A stretch of 64,000 nt of DNA from NCBI RefSeq assembly GCF_025143985.1, contig NZ_CP083564.1, positions 1 through 64,000 of the forward strand, written 5' to 3'. How positions within the stretch are numbered: the first letter of the stretch is position 1; every line of letters starts with the position of its first letter. Source of the stretch: Sulfitobacter sp. W027. Lineage in GTDB: Bacteria; Pseudomonadota; Alphaproteobacteria; Rhodobacterales; Rhodobacteraceae. The notes under the pieces were generated by a model that was not told the origin of the DNA, made no database searches, and saw nothing but the letters and a program-made list of their open reading frames with translations. Of the stretch, positions 38,029 through 48,329 are shown one piece after another. A program made the position numbers and the translations under genes.

Positions 38029-39180
38029 ATGGCAAAACGTGACTACTACGAGGTGCTTGGCGTTGCCAAAGGGGCCTCTGCCGACGAGATCAAGAAGGCC
38101 TACCGCAGCAAGGTCAAAGACCTCCACCCCGACCGCAACAAAGACAACCCCAAGGCCGAAGCCCAGTTCAAAGAAGTGGGCGAAGCCTATGACGTCCTGA
38201 AAAGTGACGATAAGAAAGCGGCATATGACCGCTACGGCCACGCCGCCTTTGAGAACGGCATGGGCGGCGGGCGTCCGGGCGGCGGCATGGGCGGCGGTCA
38301 GGGCGATTTCTCTTCGGCATTTTCCGATGTCTTTGACGATCTCTTCGGTGATTTCATGGGCCAACGCGGAGGCGGCGGCGGTGGCCGTCGCGCCGCGCGC
38401 GGCGCCGATTTGCGCTATAACCTGCGCATTTCCCTCGAAGACGCCTTCTCGGGCATGCAAAAGTCGATCACCGTTCCGGCCTCTGTCCAGTGCGATTCTT
38501 GTGACGGCAGCGGTGCCGAGGGCGGCGCAGAGCCGACAACCTGCCCCACCTGTTCTGGCATGGGGAAGGTCCGCGCACAGCAGGGTTTCTTCACTGTTGA
38601 ACGCACCTGTCCAACCTGTTCCGGCATGGGCCAGATCGTCAAGAATCCCTGCAAGAAATGCCGCGGCGCGGGCCGTGTTGAGAAAGAGCGCACGCTTTCG
38701 GTCAACATTCCCGCAGGCGTCGAAACCGGCACCCGCATCCGGCTTGCCGGTGAGGGCGAAGCGGGCATGCGCGGCGGGCCGTCGGGTGACCTCTATATCT
38801 TTATCGAGGTGGCCGATCATGAACTCTTTGAACGTGACGGGCCGAACCTATTCTGCCGCGTACCGGTATCGATGAGCACCGCCGCTTTGGGTGGTAATAT
38901 CGAAGTGCCCACCATCGACGGTGGCCGTGGCCGCGTGCAGATTCCCGCAGGCAGCCAATCAGGCCGTCAGATGCGTCTGCGCGGCAAGGGCATGCCGCCG
39001 CTACGTGGCGGTGGTGTGGGTGACATGATCATCGAACTGGCGGTGGAAACCCCAGTGAACCTGACCAGCCGTCAGAAAGAACTGCTGCGGGAGTTTGAGG
39101 GCGAAGCCCATAACAACAACCCCGAAAGCAGCAATTTCTTCTCTTCTGTTAAATCCTTCTGGGATTCGATGAAGGGTTAA
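38029..39180 (+). CDS. dnaJ: Chaperone DnaJ (Hsp40)
   Basis: DnaJ stimulates the DnaK ATPase and delivers substrates. The 383-residue protein has the J domain with HPD ([11 protein letters not shown]), a Gly-rich linker (38255-38390), and four zinc-binding CxxCxGxG repeats ([16 protein letters not shown] twice, CKKCRGAG). The C-terminal peptide-binding domains follow. It is the usual downstream partner of dnaK, behind an intergenic stem-loop. Confidence 0.97.
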   Translation: MAKRDYYEVLGVAKGASADEIKKAYRSKVKDLHPDRNKDNPKAEAQFKEVGEAYDVLKSDDKKAAYDRYGHAAFENGMGGGRPGGGMGGGQGDFSSAFSDVFDDLFGDFMGQRGGGGGGRRAARGADLRYNLRISLEDAFSGMQKSITVPASVQCDSCDGSGAEGGAEPTTCPTCSGMGKVRAQQGFFTVERTCPTCSGMGQIVKNPCKKCRGAGRVEKERTLSVNIPAGVETGTRIRLAGEGEAGMRGGPSGDLYIFIEVADHELFERDGPNLFCRVPVSMSTAALGGNIEVPTIDGGRGRVQIPAGSQSGRQMRLRGKGMPPLRGGGVGDMIIELAVETPVNLTSRQKELLREFEGEAHNNNPESSNFFSSVKSFWDSMKG

Positions 39181-39187
39181 ACATTGC

Positions 39188-39216
39188 GGGGAAGGCGCGG
39201 TCGGCCTGCCTTCCCC
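39188..39216 (+). terminator. Hairpin after dnaJ
   Basis: GGGGAAGGC (39188-39196) pairs with GCCTTCCCC (39208-39216), starting 8 bases after the dnaJ stop. There is no strong T-run, but the position fits the end of the dnaKJ operon. Confidence 0.6.
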
Positions 39217-39295
39217 AACTCCGCGCCATCAAGGTGAATGAGGTTTAAACAGCCTGTTAACCGAATCCTAACCACTTTGGCGCAAAGCTCTGGCC

Positions 39296-40018
39296 ATGAC
39301 CCGAGCCCCCAGAACCTTGGCTGATCAGCCCCTGCCCTTTTTGATGGACGAAGCGCGCAGACCGCCGTCCAACACCGGGAAACAACCATCCTATATCGCA
39401 GATCACCGTCAACGCCTGCGCTGCCGCTTTATAGAGGGGGGCGCGGCGGCGATGCCAGATTATGAAATGCTGGAACTTGTCCTCTTCCGCGCCATCCCCC
39501 GCCGCGATGTGAAACCGCTGGCCCGCGAACTGCTGGACCATTTTGGTGATTTCAACCGCGTCATCACAGCACCCGCCGCCCGTTTGCGCGATATCAAAGG
39601 CATCGGCGAGGCGGTGATCGTCGAACTTAAGATCGTCGAGGCTGCTGCCCAGCGACTGGCCCGTGCAAAGGTGCTGCAGCGGCATATCGTGTCCTCTTGG
39701 GACGCTTTGCTGGACTACTGTCACACCACCATGGCCCATCTGGAGATGGAGCAGTTCCGGGTGCTCTATCTGGACCGCAAGAACGTTCTTATCGCGGACG
39801 AAGCACAGGCCAAGGGAACCGTTGATCATGTGCCGGTCTACCCGCGCGAAGTTGCCAAACGCGCGTTAGAACTGAATGCCAGTGCGATCATCCTCGTGCA
39901 CAACCACCCGTCGGGCGATCCCAGCCCCTCAAGATCGGATATTGACATGACGCGGCAGGTGGCCGCCGCCTGTGACGCTTTGGGGTTAACCCTGCATGAT
40001 CACCTGATCATCGGCTAA
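39296..40018 (+). CDS. radC: RadC-family JAB/MPN-domain protein, C-terminally truncated by a stop
   Basis: RadC-like proteins carry a helix-hairpin-helix region and a JAB1/MPN metalloprotease-like domain of unclear role. Here the helical part (DYEMLELVLFRAIPRRDVK, DIKGIGEAV) and the metal site LVHNHPSGDPSPSRSDID are intact. The frame stops at TAA (40016-40018) right after HDHLIIG. The next 12 in-frame codons (40019-40054), up to TAG, would encode SRELSFRSEGYL, which matches the conserved family C-terminus. A single substitution turning a Lys codon (AAA) into TAA explains this. Function may be reduced, or the last strand may be dispensable. Confidence 0.85.
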   Translation: MTRAPRTLADQPLPFLMDEARRPPSNTGKQPSYIADHRQRLRCRFIEGGAAAMPDYEMLELVLFRAIPRRDVKPLARELLDHFGDFNRVITAPAARLRDIKGIGEAVIVELKIVEAAAQRLARAKVLQRHIVSSWDALLDYCHTTMAHLEMEQFRVLYLDRKNVLIADEAQAKGTVDHVPVYPREVAKRALELNASAIILVHNHPSGDPSPSRSDIDMTRQVAAACDALGLTLHDHLIIG

Positions 40019-40068
40019 TCACGCGAGCTAAGTTTCCGGAGTGAGGGGTACCTTTAGGCACGCGCCCC

Positions 40069-41628
40069 TCAGCGCACCCAAACCTCAACCCGACGATTGG
40101 CCTGACGGCCCCATTCGCTGTCATCGCAGGCAATCGGCATTGCTTCGCCAAAGGCATCCACCCGCAGATCAATACGCGACAGATTGGCGGTAACCGCAGC
40201 AGCACTAACCGCACGCTGTACCGCCTCGGCACGGCGCAGCGCGATTTCACGGTTGGCTCTTGCGGCCCCCTCTCCATCGCTGAAGCCCACGAACATCAAC
40301 CGCCGCGCGTCATACTGGCCCTGCTCCAACGCGCGGGCCAATTGCTGGACGTTGGACCGCGACTGCGCATCCAGCCGGATCGAGCCTGCCTCAAACCGGA
40401 ACGAGGTCGTCAGCCGCGCCATCGGAACAAGCGTCGCCGTCATGCGCTGCAGCTCTTCTAGCGGGGTCTCGATCCCGGCGGTGATGATCGCATTTGCAAA
40501 TCGGTTGCCCTGTTCCTCCACCGGGATTTCTTCGGGTGTTTGATCCACGAAGCCAGCGCGACGGATCACGATCTGTGCCGAGGGGCCGCGGGTGAAGGCG
40601 AGAAACTCACGCGTAATAAGCGGCAGCCGACGTGCCGGGAAATACAGGAACATCGGCGCAGTCAGCGGGTAATCTTCGGTCTTGATCGTGCGGCGTGCGG
40701 CATCCAGCGCAAAGCCGCAGTTGCCACCAAGGGTCAGCACTTCGGTCCCGCCCTGTTCGGCATAGCTGGTGATGCCAAGCGCAAAGACATCCCGCGCAAC
40801 AGCCTCCGCAAGGGCATCAGGCATTGTATGACGGGTGACATCACCGCTTAGTTCCAGCCCGGCAGGGGTCAGGACCTGATCGACGATGGCTTGGCTCAAC
40901 CCGCTGTCAGCGGTCGGCAGATGCAATTCAATGGGCGCATCCGGCCCGCCAAGGCGCTGCCAATTCTTGATCTCCCCGGCAAAGACCCGCGCCAAGGTCA
41001 GCGGCGAAATTTGTTTTACCGGATTGGACGGGGCCACCACAGGGACCACCGCGTCGAGAGCCAGAACCCGGCTGCGATTGGCGCCGGTCAGATCGCCCAA
41101 CCCCGCCTCGCGGGCATTGATCCGCTCTTCACGACGCACTTCGCGCAGGGCCATGACGACATCGGCCTCGTCCGCCAGCAAATCAGCGAAACCCTCATTG
41201 GTGTTGGTCGCCCGGAAATCAAAACGCGCGGCCAGCTTGCCGTCGTCCTTCCGGTTAAGCAGCAGCGCGAAACGCCCGCCCTCGCCTTCTTCGCGGCTGA
41301 CGGTATAGCCCTGCCGTTCGGCAAAGGCCTCGATCAGCGCGGGCATCAGCACCGCCCCCATGGTGGCGGAGCCCGAGAAGCGCACCTCGGCCACGAAATC
41401 CTCAAGGTTGGGGCAGCCCGGCCCGGTACAGGACACACCGCTGCTGTCGACGGTCAACTCGCCATAGTCGGTCTCGACCCGGTAGAATTCGCCGTCAAAA
41501 CCCAGCAATGTGCCGCTGAGTTCAACGCTGCCATCGCGCGAGGTCAGCGCGATATCCTGCGCCGCGCCCGTAACCGCCGTAAAAAGCAAAAGTGCGGCGC
41601 TGATCGCCGCACGTTTCAACCCGTTCAT
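40069..41628 (-). CDS. Periplasmic PstS-like / OmpA-domain protein
   Basis: A 519-residue exported protein with a signal peptide (about 1-23, ending TGAAQ). Next come a short N-terminal region, a phosphate-binding-protein-like domain (VRFSGSATMGAVLMPALIEAF through about 340), and an OmpA-like peptidoglycan-binding C-terminus (RLMFVGFSDGEGAARANREI, ALRRAEAVQRAV). This fusion is known from Rhodobacterales and may tether a solute sensor to the cell wall. No pst transporter genes are adjacent. The gene is convergent with radC. Confidence 0.8.
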   Translation of the reverse strand: MNGLKRAAISAALLLFTAVTGAAQDIALTSRDGSVELSGTLLGFDGEFYRVETDYGELTVDSSGVSCTGPGCPNLEDFVAEVRFSGSATMGAVLMPALIEAFAERQGYTVSREEGEGGRFALLLNRKDDGKLAARFDFRATNTNEGFADLLADEADVVMALREVRREERINAREAGLGDLTGANRSRVLALDAVVPVVAPSNPVKQISPLTLARVFAGEIKNWQRLGGPDAPIELHLPTADSGLSQAIVDQVLTPAGLELSGDVTRHTMPDALAEAVARDVFALGITSYAEQGGTEVLTLGGNCGFALDAARRTIKTEDYPLTAPMFLYFPARRLPLITREFLAFTRGPSAQIVIRRAGFVDQTPEEIPVEEQGNRFANAIITAGIETPLEELQRMTATLVPMARLTTSFRFEAGSIRLDAQSRSNVQQLARALEQGQYDARRLMFVGFSDGEGAARANREIALRRAEAVQRAVSAAAVTANLSRIDLRVDAFGEAMPIACDDSEWGRQANRRVEVWVR

Positions 41629-41647
41629 CTAGACCTACCCGGTTGCG

Positions 41648-42619
41648 TCAGTTCTGCGCGACTTTCAGGTCTTGGAGCAGATTATTCAACACCAGAAAGT
41701 TGCCGACCGCATCACAGTCCGGCACGGCGAGGGTCAGGTTCTGGGTTTTCACCTGATCGCTGCCACGCAATTCCAGCGCCTGTGCTTCGATCTCAAGCCC
41801 GCAATTGGCCTCGCTGACCTCTGCCTCAACACTGAGCGCGACATCGCCCTCCTGCGCCGCTGCTGCCACGGGGAAGCTATAGACCTCTGCCATCAGAGGG
41901 TCCGAAGTGTCGGTGTCGCCATTGCGCGTCATGAAGCCACCCTCGCCAAGCACAGCCGCGGTCATATCGCGCGGCGCGCCGGACCAGACATGGCCCGCGT
42001 CCCCGTAATCGGCGCCGAACTCACGGGCGTGAAGTTCAAAACCCGCAGCGCCTTTCCATTGCAGCACGACACGGTTGAACCCTGACAATTCGGGAACCGA
42101 GGTTTGCGCCACGGCACCATCGCCATTGCCAAAGGCAAGAATGAAAACAGCCTCTTCGGCCAAGGCGGGCACGGTGACATTCAACCGCCCCTTGTCGTCC
42201 GTCACTTCAGTGAAGATCATCCCGTTGTGGTGCACGGTCAGCCGCTCATTGGGCAGGCAAGCGGCATTCAGCGTCACTTTCACCATTGCAGCGGCCACGG
42301 CCTGTGCCTCTGCGACGATATCGCAGGCGGCGGGGATTGTGGCACTATGGCTGTCTGGCGCGGGCGGCAGACTTTGAGGGGCTGCGGCTTTGATCACTTG
42401 ATTGTCCGGTGTCGGCAGTGCGATGGGACTGTCGAGTGCGGCGGAGGTCAGGATGATGCCCTCAACGTCCAACAATGCGCCGTTGTCGGCCACGGGGCGC
42501 GCGGCTTCTGCCGCCCCATAGCGCTGCTGCGCCGTGTCAGAGCTTTGCATCACAAAGCCAATACCCACGGCACAGGCCAAAGTGCCGACAGCCGTCAGAA
42601 TTTCTTTAGTGCGCCGCAT
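41648..42619 (-). CDS. Uncharacterised exported protein downstream of secA
   Basis: A 323-residue protein with an N-terminal hydrophobic segment (EILTAVGTLACAVGIGFVM) that could be an anchor or uncleaved signal, followed by a low-complexity Ala/Pro region. Strand-rich periplasmic-type sequence follows, with an Ig-like look and cysteine pairs (LNAACLPNERLTVHHNGMIF). Its position after secA and before the PstS/OmpA gene, on the same strand, recurs in this bacterial group as far as I recall. I do not recognise a domain with a known function. Confidence 0.6.
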   Translation of the reverse strand: MRRTKEILTAVGTLACAVGIGFVMQSSDTAQQRYGAAEAARPVADNGALLDVEGIILTSAALDSPIALPTPDNQVIKAAAPQSLPPAPDSHSATIPAACDIVAEAQAVAAAMVKVTLNAACLPNERLTVHHNGMIFTEVTDDKGRLNVTVPALAEEAVFILAFGNGDGAVAQTSVPELSGFNRVVLQWKGAAGFELHAREFGADYGDAGHVWSGAPRDMTAAVLGEGGFMTRNGDTDTSDPLMAEVYSFPVAAAAQEGDVALSVEAEVSEANCGLEIEAQALELRGSDQVKTQNLTLAVPDCDAVGNFLVLNNLLQDLKVAQN

Positions 42620-42720
42620 GACAAGTCTCCTTCAACGGATTCGTTAGAGACTTTATGAGCGGGGATCAGGGCCGGGGTATGGCCCTGAAAAGCCAAGTTA
42701 TGGGCGAAAAGGTGGCGGGC

Positions 42721-45423
42721 CTATTTGATTTCGCCGTGGCAATGTTTGAACTTTTTGCCAGAGCCACAGGGGCAGAGATCGTTCCGGCCAGGGTTGCCCC
42801 ATGTGGCGGGGTCGTTCTCATCAAAGCCGGGTGCGGCGGCCTCTGCCTGTTCTGAAGCCTCATCTGCAGCCTCTGTCGCAGCGGCCTGCATGGCGGCCTG
42901 ACGGGCAGCCATTTCTTGCATCATCTCGCGGCGCTGCTCTTCGCTCATCGGTTGGATTTGGCCCAGTTTCTGGGTCACGTCCTGCCGCAGACTGTCGAGC
43001 ATCGTCTCGAAAAGCTGGAAGGCTTCGTTCTTATATTCGTTCAACGGATCACGTTGCGCGTAGCTGCGGAAACCCACGACCGAGCGCAGATGTTCCAGCG
43101 TCAGCAGATGGTCGCGCCATTTGGTGTCGATGGCCTGCAACAACAGTTGCTTTTCGATGTTGCGCATGTTCTCTTCGCCAAAGGCCTCGGCCTTTTTGGC
43201 CATCAGCTCATCCGTGGCTTTCATCAGACGTTCACGAATGACTTCATCATCCACGCCGTCCTCTTCACACCAAGCAATGATCGGCACGTCGACGTTCAGC
43301 TGTTCGATCACCGCGGCATAGAAACCTTGAGTGTCCCACTGATCGGCATAGGTCTTGGGCGGCATGTAGGTGTCGATCAGATCGTCGATCACCTGTTCGC
43401 GCATGTCGGTGACGATCTCATTCAGATCTTGCGCCTCCATGATGTCGCGGCGCTGGCCAAAGATCACCTTGCGCTGCTCGTTCATCACGTCGTCGAACTT
43501 CAGCAGCTGCTTGCGGATGTCGAAGTTACGGCCCTCGACCTTCGCCTGCGCACGCTCCAGCGACTTGTTGACCCAAGGGTGCACAATCGCCTCGCCTTCT
43601 TTCAGCCCTAGCGTCGTCAGCACCTTCTCCAACCGCTCAGAGCCGAAGATGCGCATCAAATCATCTTCAAGCGACAGGAAGAAGGAAGTGCGGCCCGGAT
43701 CACCCTGACGGCCCGAACGGCCCCTCAATTGATTGTCGATCCGACGGCTCTCGTGACGCTCAGACGCCAGCACATAAAGGCCACCGGCCTCTAGCACCTT
43801 CTGTTTTTCCTCGGCGTGCTGCGCCTCGATCTGGGCACGGATGTTGGCAGGATCCGCTTCGGGATCAGCGTCCAGCGCATCCAACACTTTCAGCTCGACG
43901 TTACCGCCCAACTGAATGTCGGTGCCGCGGCCCGCCATGTTGGTGGCAATGGTCACGGCGCCGAGCTTGCCTGCCTCAGCAATGATCTGCGCCTCTTGCT
44001 CGTGCTGGCGGGCGTTGAGCACGTTATGCTCGATCCCGGCAGCGGTCAGCATGGCGCTGAGCTGTTCGGACTTTTCGATCGAGGTGGTGCCGACGAGGCA
44101 GGGCTGACCCTTTGCATGGGCCTCTTTCACCTTTTCGATCATCGCCTCGTATTTCTCGCGCGCGGTGCGGTAGACGGCATCGTCTTCGTCGACACGGGCA
44201 ATCGGCACGTTGGTTGGCACTTCGACCACGCCAAGGCCGTAGATCTCGGCAAACTCCTCGGCTTCGGTCAGGGCCGTTCCGGTCATACCGCCCAGCTTGT
44301 CGTAAAGACGGAAGTAGTTTTGGAAGGTGACCGACGCGAGGGTCACGTTCTCAGGTTGGATATCGACGCCCTCTTTGGCCTCAATTGCTTGGTGCAGACC
44401 GTCCGAGAGGCGGCGGCCCGGCATCATGCGACCGGTGAATTCGTCGATCAACGTCACAGCGCCATCGCGGACGATGTAATCTTTGTCGCGCTGGAACAGT
44501 TTATGCGCACGCAGACCTTGGTTGACGTGGTGCACGATGGTCGTGCTTTCGGGATCATAAAGGGTCATCCCCTCTTCGATCAGATCACGGGCGCGCAACT
44601 GCTCTTCGAGGAACTCATTGCCCTCGTCGGTGAAAGTGACGTTGCGGGTCTTCTCGTCGAGCTCGTAATGCTCTTCGGTCAACGAGGGGATCAGCGTGTC
44701 GATGATCTGATACATCTCAGAACGGTCCTGCGAGGGACCGGAGATGATCAACGGCGTACGCGCCTCGTCGATCAGGATGCTGTCGACCTCATCCACAACG
44801 GCAAAGTTATGCCCACGTTGCAGCATGTCCGACAGGTTCGACTTCATATTGTCGCGCAGGTAGTCGAAGCCCAACTCGTTGTTTGTGGCGTAGGTGATAT
44901 CGCAAGCATAGGCTGCGCGCTTCTGGTCCTCGGGCATGCCGGAATAGGCAACACCAGTGGTCAAACCCAAAGCGCCAAAGACTTTGCCCATCCACTCCGC
45001 GTCACGCTGGGCGAGGTATTCGTTGACGGTGACGATATGCACGCCCTTATGCGTCAGCCCGTTCAGATAGGCGGCAAAGGTCGCGGTCAGGGTCTTGCCT
45101 TCACCTGTTTTTTGCTCCGCGATATTGCCCTGATGCAGGAAGATCCCGCCCAGAAGCTGCGTGTCAAAGGCGCGCAGACCCAATGTGCGGCGCGCAGCCT
45201 CGCGGCAGTTTGCAAAGGCTTCGGGCAACAGATCGTCAAGGCTTTCGCCCGCTTCGGCGCGCTTGCCCAGCTCGGCGGTGCGCACCTTGATCTCATCATC
45301 GCTCAGCTTTTCAAACTCAGGCTCCAGCGCGTTAATCTGTGCCACAAGCGGACGGGTCGCCTTAATTTTCCGGTCGTTTGGCGTGCCAAAGACCTTTTTG
45401 GCGATTGTTCCGATACCCAGCAT
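42721..45423 (-). CDS. secA: Preprotein translocase ATPase SecA
   Basis: SecA drives secretory proteins through SecYEG by ATP hydrolysis. The 900-residue protein begins [19 protein letters not shown]. It has Walker A in [10 protein letters not shown], Walker B in [15 protein letters not shown], the helicase-like [14 protein letters not shown], and a C-terminal zinc tail ([20 protein letters not shown]) for SecB/ribosome contact. ATG 45423 with GGGAG upstream is chosen over a frame extending 41 residues further. It is divergent from a secreted parvulin. Confidence 0.97.
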   Translation of the reverse strand: MLGIGTIAKKVFGTPNDRKIKATRPLVAQINALEPEFEKLSDDEIKVRTAELGKRAEAGESLDDLLPEAFANCREAARRTLGLRAFDTQLLGGIFLHQGNIAEQKTGEGKTLTATFAAYLNGLTHKGVHIVTVNEYLAQRDAEWMGKVFGALGLTTGVAYSGMPEDQKRAAYACDITYATNNELGFDYLRDNMKSNLSDMLQRGHNFAVVDEVDSILIDEARTPLIISGPSQDRSEMYQIIDTLIPSLTEEHYELDEKTRNVTFTDEGNEFLEEQLRARDLIEEGMTLYDPESTTIVHHVNQGLRAHKLFQRDKDYIVRDGAVTLIDEFTGRMMPGRRLSDGLHQAIEAKEGVDIQPENVTLASVTFQNYFRLYDKLGGMTGTALTEAEEFAEIYGLGVVEVPTNVPIARVDEDDAVYRTAREKYEAMIEKVKEAHAKGQPCLVGTTSIEKSEQLSAMLTAAGIEHNVLNARQHEQEAQIIAEAGKLGAVTIATNMAGRGTDIQLGGNVELKVLDALDADPEADPANIRAQIEAQHAEEKQKVLEAGGLYVLASERHESRRIDNQLRGRSGRQGDPGRTSFFLSLEDDLMRIFGSERLEKVLTTLGLKEGEAIVHPWVNKSLERAQAKVEGRNFDIRKQLLKFDDVMNEQRKVIFGQRRDIMEAQDLNEIVTDMREQVIDDLIDTYMPPKTYADQWDTQGFYAAVIEQLNVDVPIIAWCEEDGVDDEVIRERLMKATDELMAKKAEAFGEENMRNIEKQLLLQAIDTKWRDHLLTLEHLRSVVGFRSYAQRDPLNEYKNEAFQLFETMLDSLRQDVTQKLGQIQPMSEEQRREMMQEMAARQAAMQAAATEAADEASEQAEAAAPGFDENDPATWGNPGRNDLCPCGSGKKFKHCHGEIK

Positions 45424-45596
45424 GTAATCTCCCGCCGAAGTTATGGTGTCTTGCGCCGACCCGCTTGCCGAGCGCCATAGCAGCCCATAGATAGTGGATG
45501 AGCTCGCGCCTCTCAGCGCCATAAGGCGATGTAAGGGGCGTGCCATACACTGTCAATGTAGCAGCCTTGCTACGAACGAAGCGATTGGACCCAACC

Positions 45597-46445
45597 ATGC
45601 AAAAACCCCTCACTTTTCTGTCGTCTTTGGCGCTTGCCGCCGCTGTGGCGCTGCCTGTAGCCGCCCAAGACGAACCGGGTGTCGACACGGTTGTTGCCAC
45701 AGTCAACGACACCGAAATCACGCTTGGGCATATGCTTGTGGCGCGTGCCACCCTGCCCCAGCAGTACCAGCAATTGCCCGATGACGTGCTGTTCAAAGGC
45801 ATCCTTGACCAGCTTGTGCAGCAGACAGCCCTTGCCGACAGCTTTACCGGCGAATTGCCGCCACGCGTGACCCTGTCGATCGAAAACGAGACCCGTTCGC
45901 TCACCGCTGGTGAGGCGATTGAAGGCGTAATGGCCGAAGATGTCAGCGACGAAGAACTGCAAGCCGCCTATGACGCGCAGTACAAAGACGCCGAGCCTGA
46001 GCAGGAATTCAACGCCTCGCATATCCTTGTCGAAACCAAGGAAGAAGCCGACGCGATCAAGTCTGAACTCGACGGCGGCGCGGACTTCGCCGAAGTAGCG
46101 AAAGAGAAATCGACCGGCCCCTCCGGCCCCGGCGGCGGTTCCTTGGGGTGGTTCGGCCCCGGAATGATGGTGCCCGCCTTTGAAGAGGCCGTGGCTGGCA
46201 TGGAAGCCGGCAGCGTGTCTGATCCCGTGGAAACCCAGTTTGGCTGGCATGTGATCAAGCTGAACGAGACCCGCACCGCCGAAGCGCCCGCGCTGGAAGA
46301 CGTGCGTGAAGAGCTTGAGACCCAAGTGCGTCAGACCAAAGTACAGACAGCCATCGAAAGCATAACCGAGGCCGCCGAGGTCGACCGCAGCGCCGCCGAG
46401 GGGATCGACCCTACTGTCCTCAAAAACACCGAATGGCTGAACTAA
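45597..46445 (+). CDS. Secreted parvulin-type peptidyl-prolyl isomerase
   Basis: A periplasmic folding helper of the PpiC/PrsA group, 282 residues. The signal peptide (MQKPLTFLSSLALAAAVALP, cleavage near VAAQ) is followed by a SurA-like N-terminal helical domain. A rotamase domain (FNASHILVETKEEADAI ... GSLGWFGPGMMVPAFEEAV ... FGWHVIKL) comes next. ATG 45597 gives the signal peptide directly at the start. It is divergent from secA and 3 bases upstream of argJ. Confidence 0.9.
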   Translation: MQKPLTFLSSLALAAAVALPVAAQDEPGVDTVVATVNDTEITLGHMLVARATLPQQYQQLPDDVLFKGILDQLVQQTALADSFTGELPPRVTLSIENETRSLTAGEAIEGVMAEDVSDEELQAAYDAQYKDAEPEQEFNASHILVETKEEADAIKSELDGGADFAEVAKEKSTGPSGPGGGSLGWFGPGMMVPAFEEAVAGMEAGSVSDPVETQFGWHVIKLNETRTAEAPALEDVREELETQVRQTKVQTAIESITEAAEVDRSAAEGIDPTVLKNTEWLN

Positions 46446-46448
46446 CTC

Positions 46449-47675
46449 ATGGCTAAATCACTGGCTGTCTCGCCGCTCGCCCCGGCCCGTTTTCCCGAAC
46501 TGCCGGTCATCGACGGCGTGACTTTTGCCACCATCGCCGCTGGCGTGCGCTATCAGGGCCGCACCGACGTGATGTTGGCGAAGCTGGCACCGGGCAGCGC
46601 TGTGGCGGGGGCGTTTACGCGCTCTGCCACCCGCGCGGCCCCGGTGCTGGACTGCCAGGCAAAAATCGGCGGCGCCTCGGATGAGGGCGCCGCCATCGTC
46701 GTGAACTCCGGCAATGCCAACGCCTTTACCGGGCGCGGCGGCACCGACGCGGTTGAGGCGATCACCGCCGCCGCTGCCGAAGCCTGCGGTGTGCCGCAAT
46801 CGCGGGTCTTCACCTCCTCCACCGGCGTCATCGGCGAACCCCTCCCACATGAGCGCATCACTGCCGTATTGGGAGACCTTCACGCGAAACTTGACCCTGC
46901 GGGCATCGAAGACGCCGCGCGGGCCATCATGACGACAGACACCTTCCCCAAAGGCGCCAGCGCGACGGTCGAGATCGACGGCAAAACCGTCTCTATCGCA
47001 GGGATCGCCAAAGGGTCGGGCATGATCGCCCCCGATATGGCGACCATGCTGGTTTATATCTTTACCGACGCGGTCATCCCGACGGACGAGTTGCAGCAGC
47101 GTCTCTCGACCCATACAGAGACGACGTTCAATTGCATCACCGTCGACAGCGACACTTCCACCTCTGACGCGCTGATCATGGCCGCGACAGGCGCCTCAGG
47201 TGTCGATGTGTCGGGGAACGAAGACTTCGACGCGGCGCTGCGCGATCTGATGATTGATCTGGCGCATCAAGTGGTCAAAGACGGCGAAGGCGCGCAGAAG
47301 TTCGTCGAAGTGGCCGTCACCGGTGCCTCGAACGATACCGAAGCCAAGGTCCATGCCATGGCCATCGCGAACTCTCCGCTGATCAAAACCGCCATTGCCG
47401 GGCAAGACCCGAACTGGGGCCGCGTTGTGATGGCCATTGGGAAATCTGGCGCTGCGGCAGATCGTGACCGCCTCTCGATCCGCTTCGGCGATGTGGAGGT
47501 CGCCCGCGACGGCTGGCGCAGCCCCGACTATTCCGAAGAGGATGCGGCCGCCCATATGAAGGGCCAGAACATCGTCATCGGCGTTGATCTAGGTCTCGGC
47601 GAAGGCCGCTGCACCGTTTGGACCTGTGACCTCACCCACGGCTACATTGACATTAACGCCGACTATCGGTCCTGA
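46449..47675 (+). CDS. argJ: Bifunctional glutamate N-acetyltransferase / N-acetylglutamate synthase
   Basis: ArgJ recycles the acetyl group between ornithine and glutamate in arginine synthesis. The 408-residue precursor has the autoprocessing site in KGSGMIAPDMATMLVYI, where cleavage before the Thr gives alpha and beta chains. NSGNANAFTGRGG is the typical oxyanion-side motif, and it ends with ITINADYRS-like YIDINADYRS. It follows the parvulin gene by three bases and precedes mutT. Confidence 0.96.
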   Translation: MAKSLAVSPLAPARFPELPVIDGVTFATIAAGVRYQGRTDVMLAKLAPGSAVAGAFTRSATRAAPVLDCQAKIGGASDEGAAIVVNSGNANAFTGRGGTDAVEAITAAAAEACGVPQSRVFTSSTGVIGEPLPHERITAVLGDLHAKLDPAGIEDAARAIMTTDTFPKGASATVEIDGKTVSIAGIAKGSGMIAPDMATMLVYIFTDAVIPTDELQQRLSTHTETTFNCITVDSDTSTSDALIMAATGASGVDVSGNEDFDAALRDLMIDLAHQVVKDGEGAQKFVEVAVTGASNDTEAKVHAMAIANSPLIKTAIAGQDPNWGRVVMAIGKSGAAADRDRLSIRFGDVEVARDGWRSPDYSEEDAAAHMKGQNIVIGVDLGLGEGRCTVWTCDLTHGYIDINADYRS

Positions 47676-47679
47676 TCCG

Positions 47680-48078
47680 ATGAAGACAGTGCTCGTGTCT
47701 GCCGCCGCTTTGATCGACGTAGATGGCCGTGTACTTCTGGCGCAGCGGCCAGAAGGCAAGGCGATGGCGGGGCTCTGGGAATTTCCCGGTGGTAAGATTG
47801 AACCCGGTGAGACGCCCGAAACGGCGCTGATCCGGGAGTTGCACGAAGAGTTGGGGATCGAGACGTGGGAAACATGTCTTGCCCCGCTGACCTTCGCCAG
47901 CCACAGTTACAGTGATTTTCACCTGCTGATGCCGCTTTTCGCCTGTCGCAAATGGGGCGGCACCCCGGTTTCGCGCGAGGGGCAGACCCTGAAATGGGTC
48001 CGTCCCAACGAAATGCGCGCCTATCCGATGCCCGAGGCAGACGTGCCGCTCATATCAATCCTGCGTGATTGGCTCTAG
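47680..48078 (+). CDS. mutT: 8-oxo-dGTP diphosphatase MutT (Nudix)
   Basis: MutT removes oxidised dGTP from the nucleotide pool. The 132-residue protein carries the full Nudix box GGKIEPGETPETALIRELHE followed by ELGI, and LAQRPEGKAMAGLWEFPGG just before it. ATG 47680 lies 4 bases after the argJ stop; a longer frame inside argJ is rejected because it adds unrelated sequence. It is the last gene of the parvulin-argJ-mutT group. Confidence 0.94.
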   Translation: MKTVLVSAAALIDVDGRVLLAQRPEGKAMAGLWEFPGGKIEPGETPETALIRELHEELGIETWETCLAPLTFASHSYSDFHLLMPLFACRKWGGTPVSREGQTLKWVRPNEMRAYPMPEADVPLISILRDWL

Positions 48079-48102
48079 CATATAGTGGCAAAACAGCACT
48101 AG

Positions 48103-48111
48103 TTATCCACA
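48103..48111 (+). other. Perfect DnaA-box sequence (TTATCCACA)
   Basis: A consensus 9-base DnaA box lies in the intergenic region after mutT. One perfect copy is expected by chance about every 130 kb per strand, so a role is only a possibility. I saw no clustered boxes around it. Confidence 0.35.
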
Positions 48112-48195
48112 ATCGCTCAGCATGTTGCGTATTATTTAACCGCAGCCGCAGCATACTGAGGCACAGTTGTAATATCTGTATGAAAGGGTGCCGAC

Positions 48196-48318
48196 ATGCT
48201 GAGAACCATCACAATCGGAAGTTCCATTTACGTTCAGGGTATTTTTGTAAAGATGTTGGCTGGCGGCCGTATGGCCGTTCAGGTTGACGGAAAGATTTTC
48301 GAGGGCAAGCCAGTCTGA
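48196..48318 (+). CDS. Conserved-looking 40-residue small protein
   Basis: This frame lies in an otherwise empty 320-base gap. ATG 48196 is preceded by AAAGGGTG. The product starts MLRTITIGSSIYVQGIFVKM and ends VDGKIFEGKPV, a compact beta-rich pattern with a Gly-rich turn (LAGGRMAVQV). A strong 13-base hairpin 12 bases after the stop ends the unit. I recall similar 40-residue hypothetical proteins in Rhodobacterales, but I know of no function. No membrane segment or signal is present. Confidence 0.6.
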   Translation: MLRTITIGSSIYVQGIFVKMLAGGRMAVQVDGKIFEGKPV

Positions 48319-48329
48319 AAAATCTTCGT

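Noticed and set aside
48103..48111. Second replication origin suggested by a perfect DnaA box
   Set aside because: A single box without clustering, an AT-rich unwinding element or linked genes is not enough.
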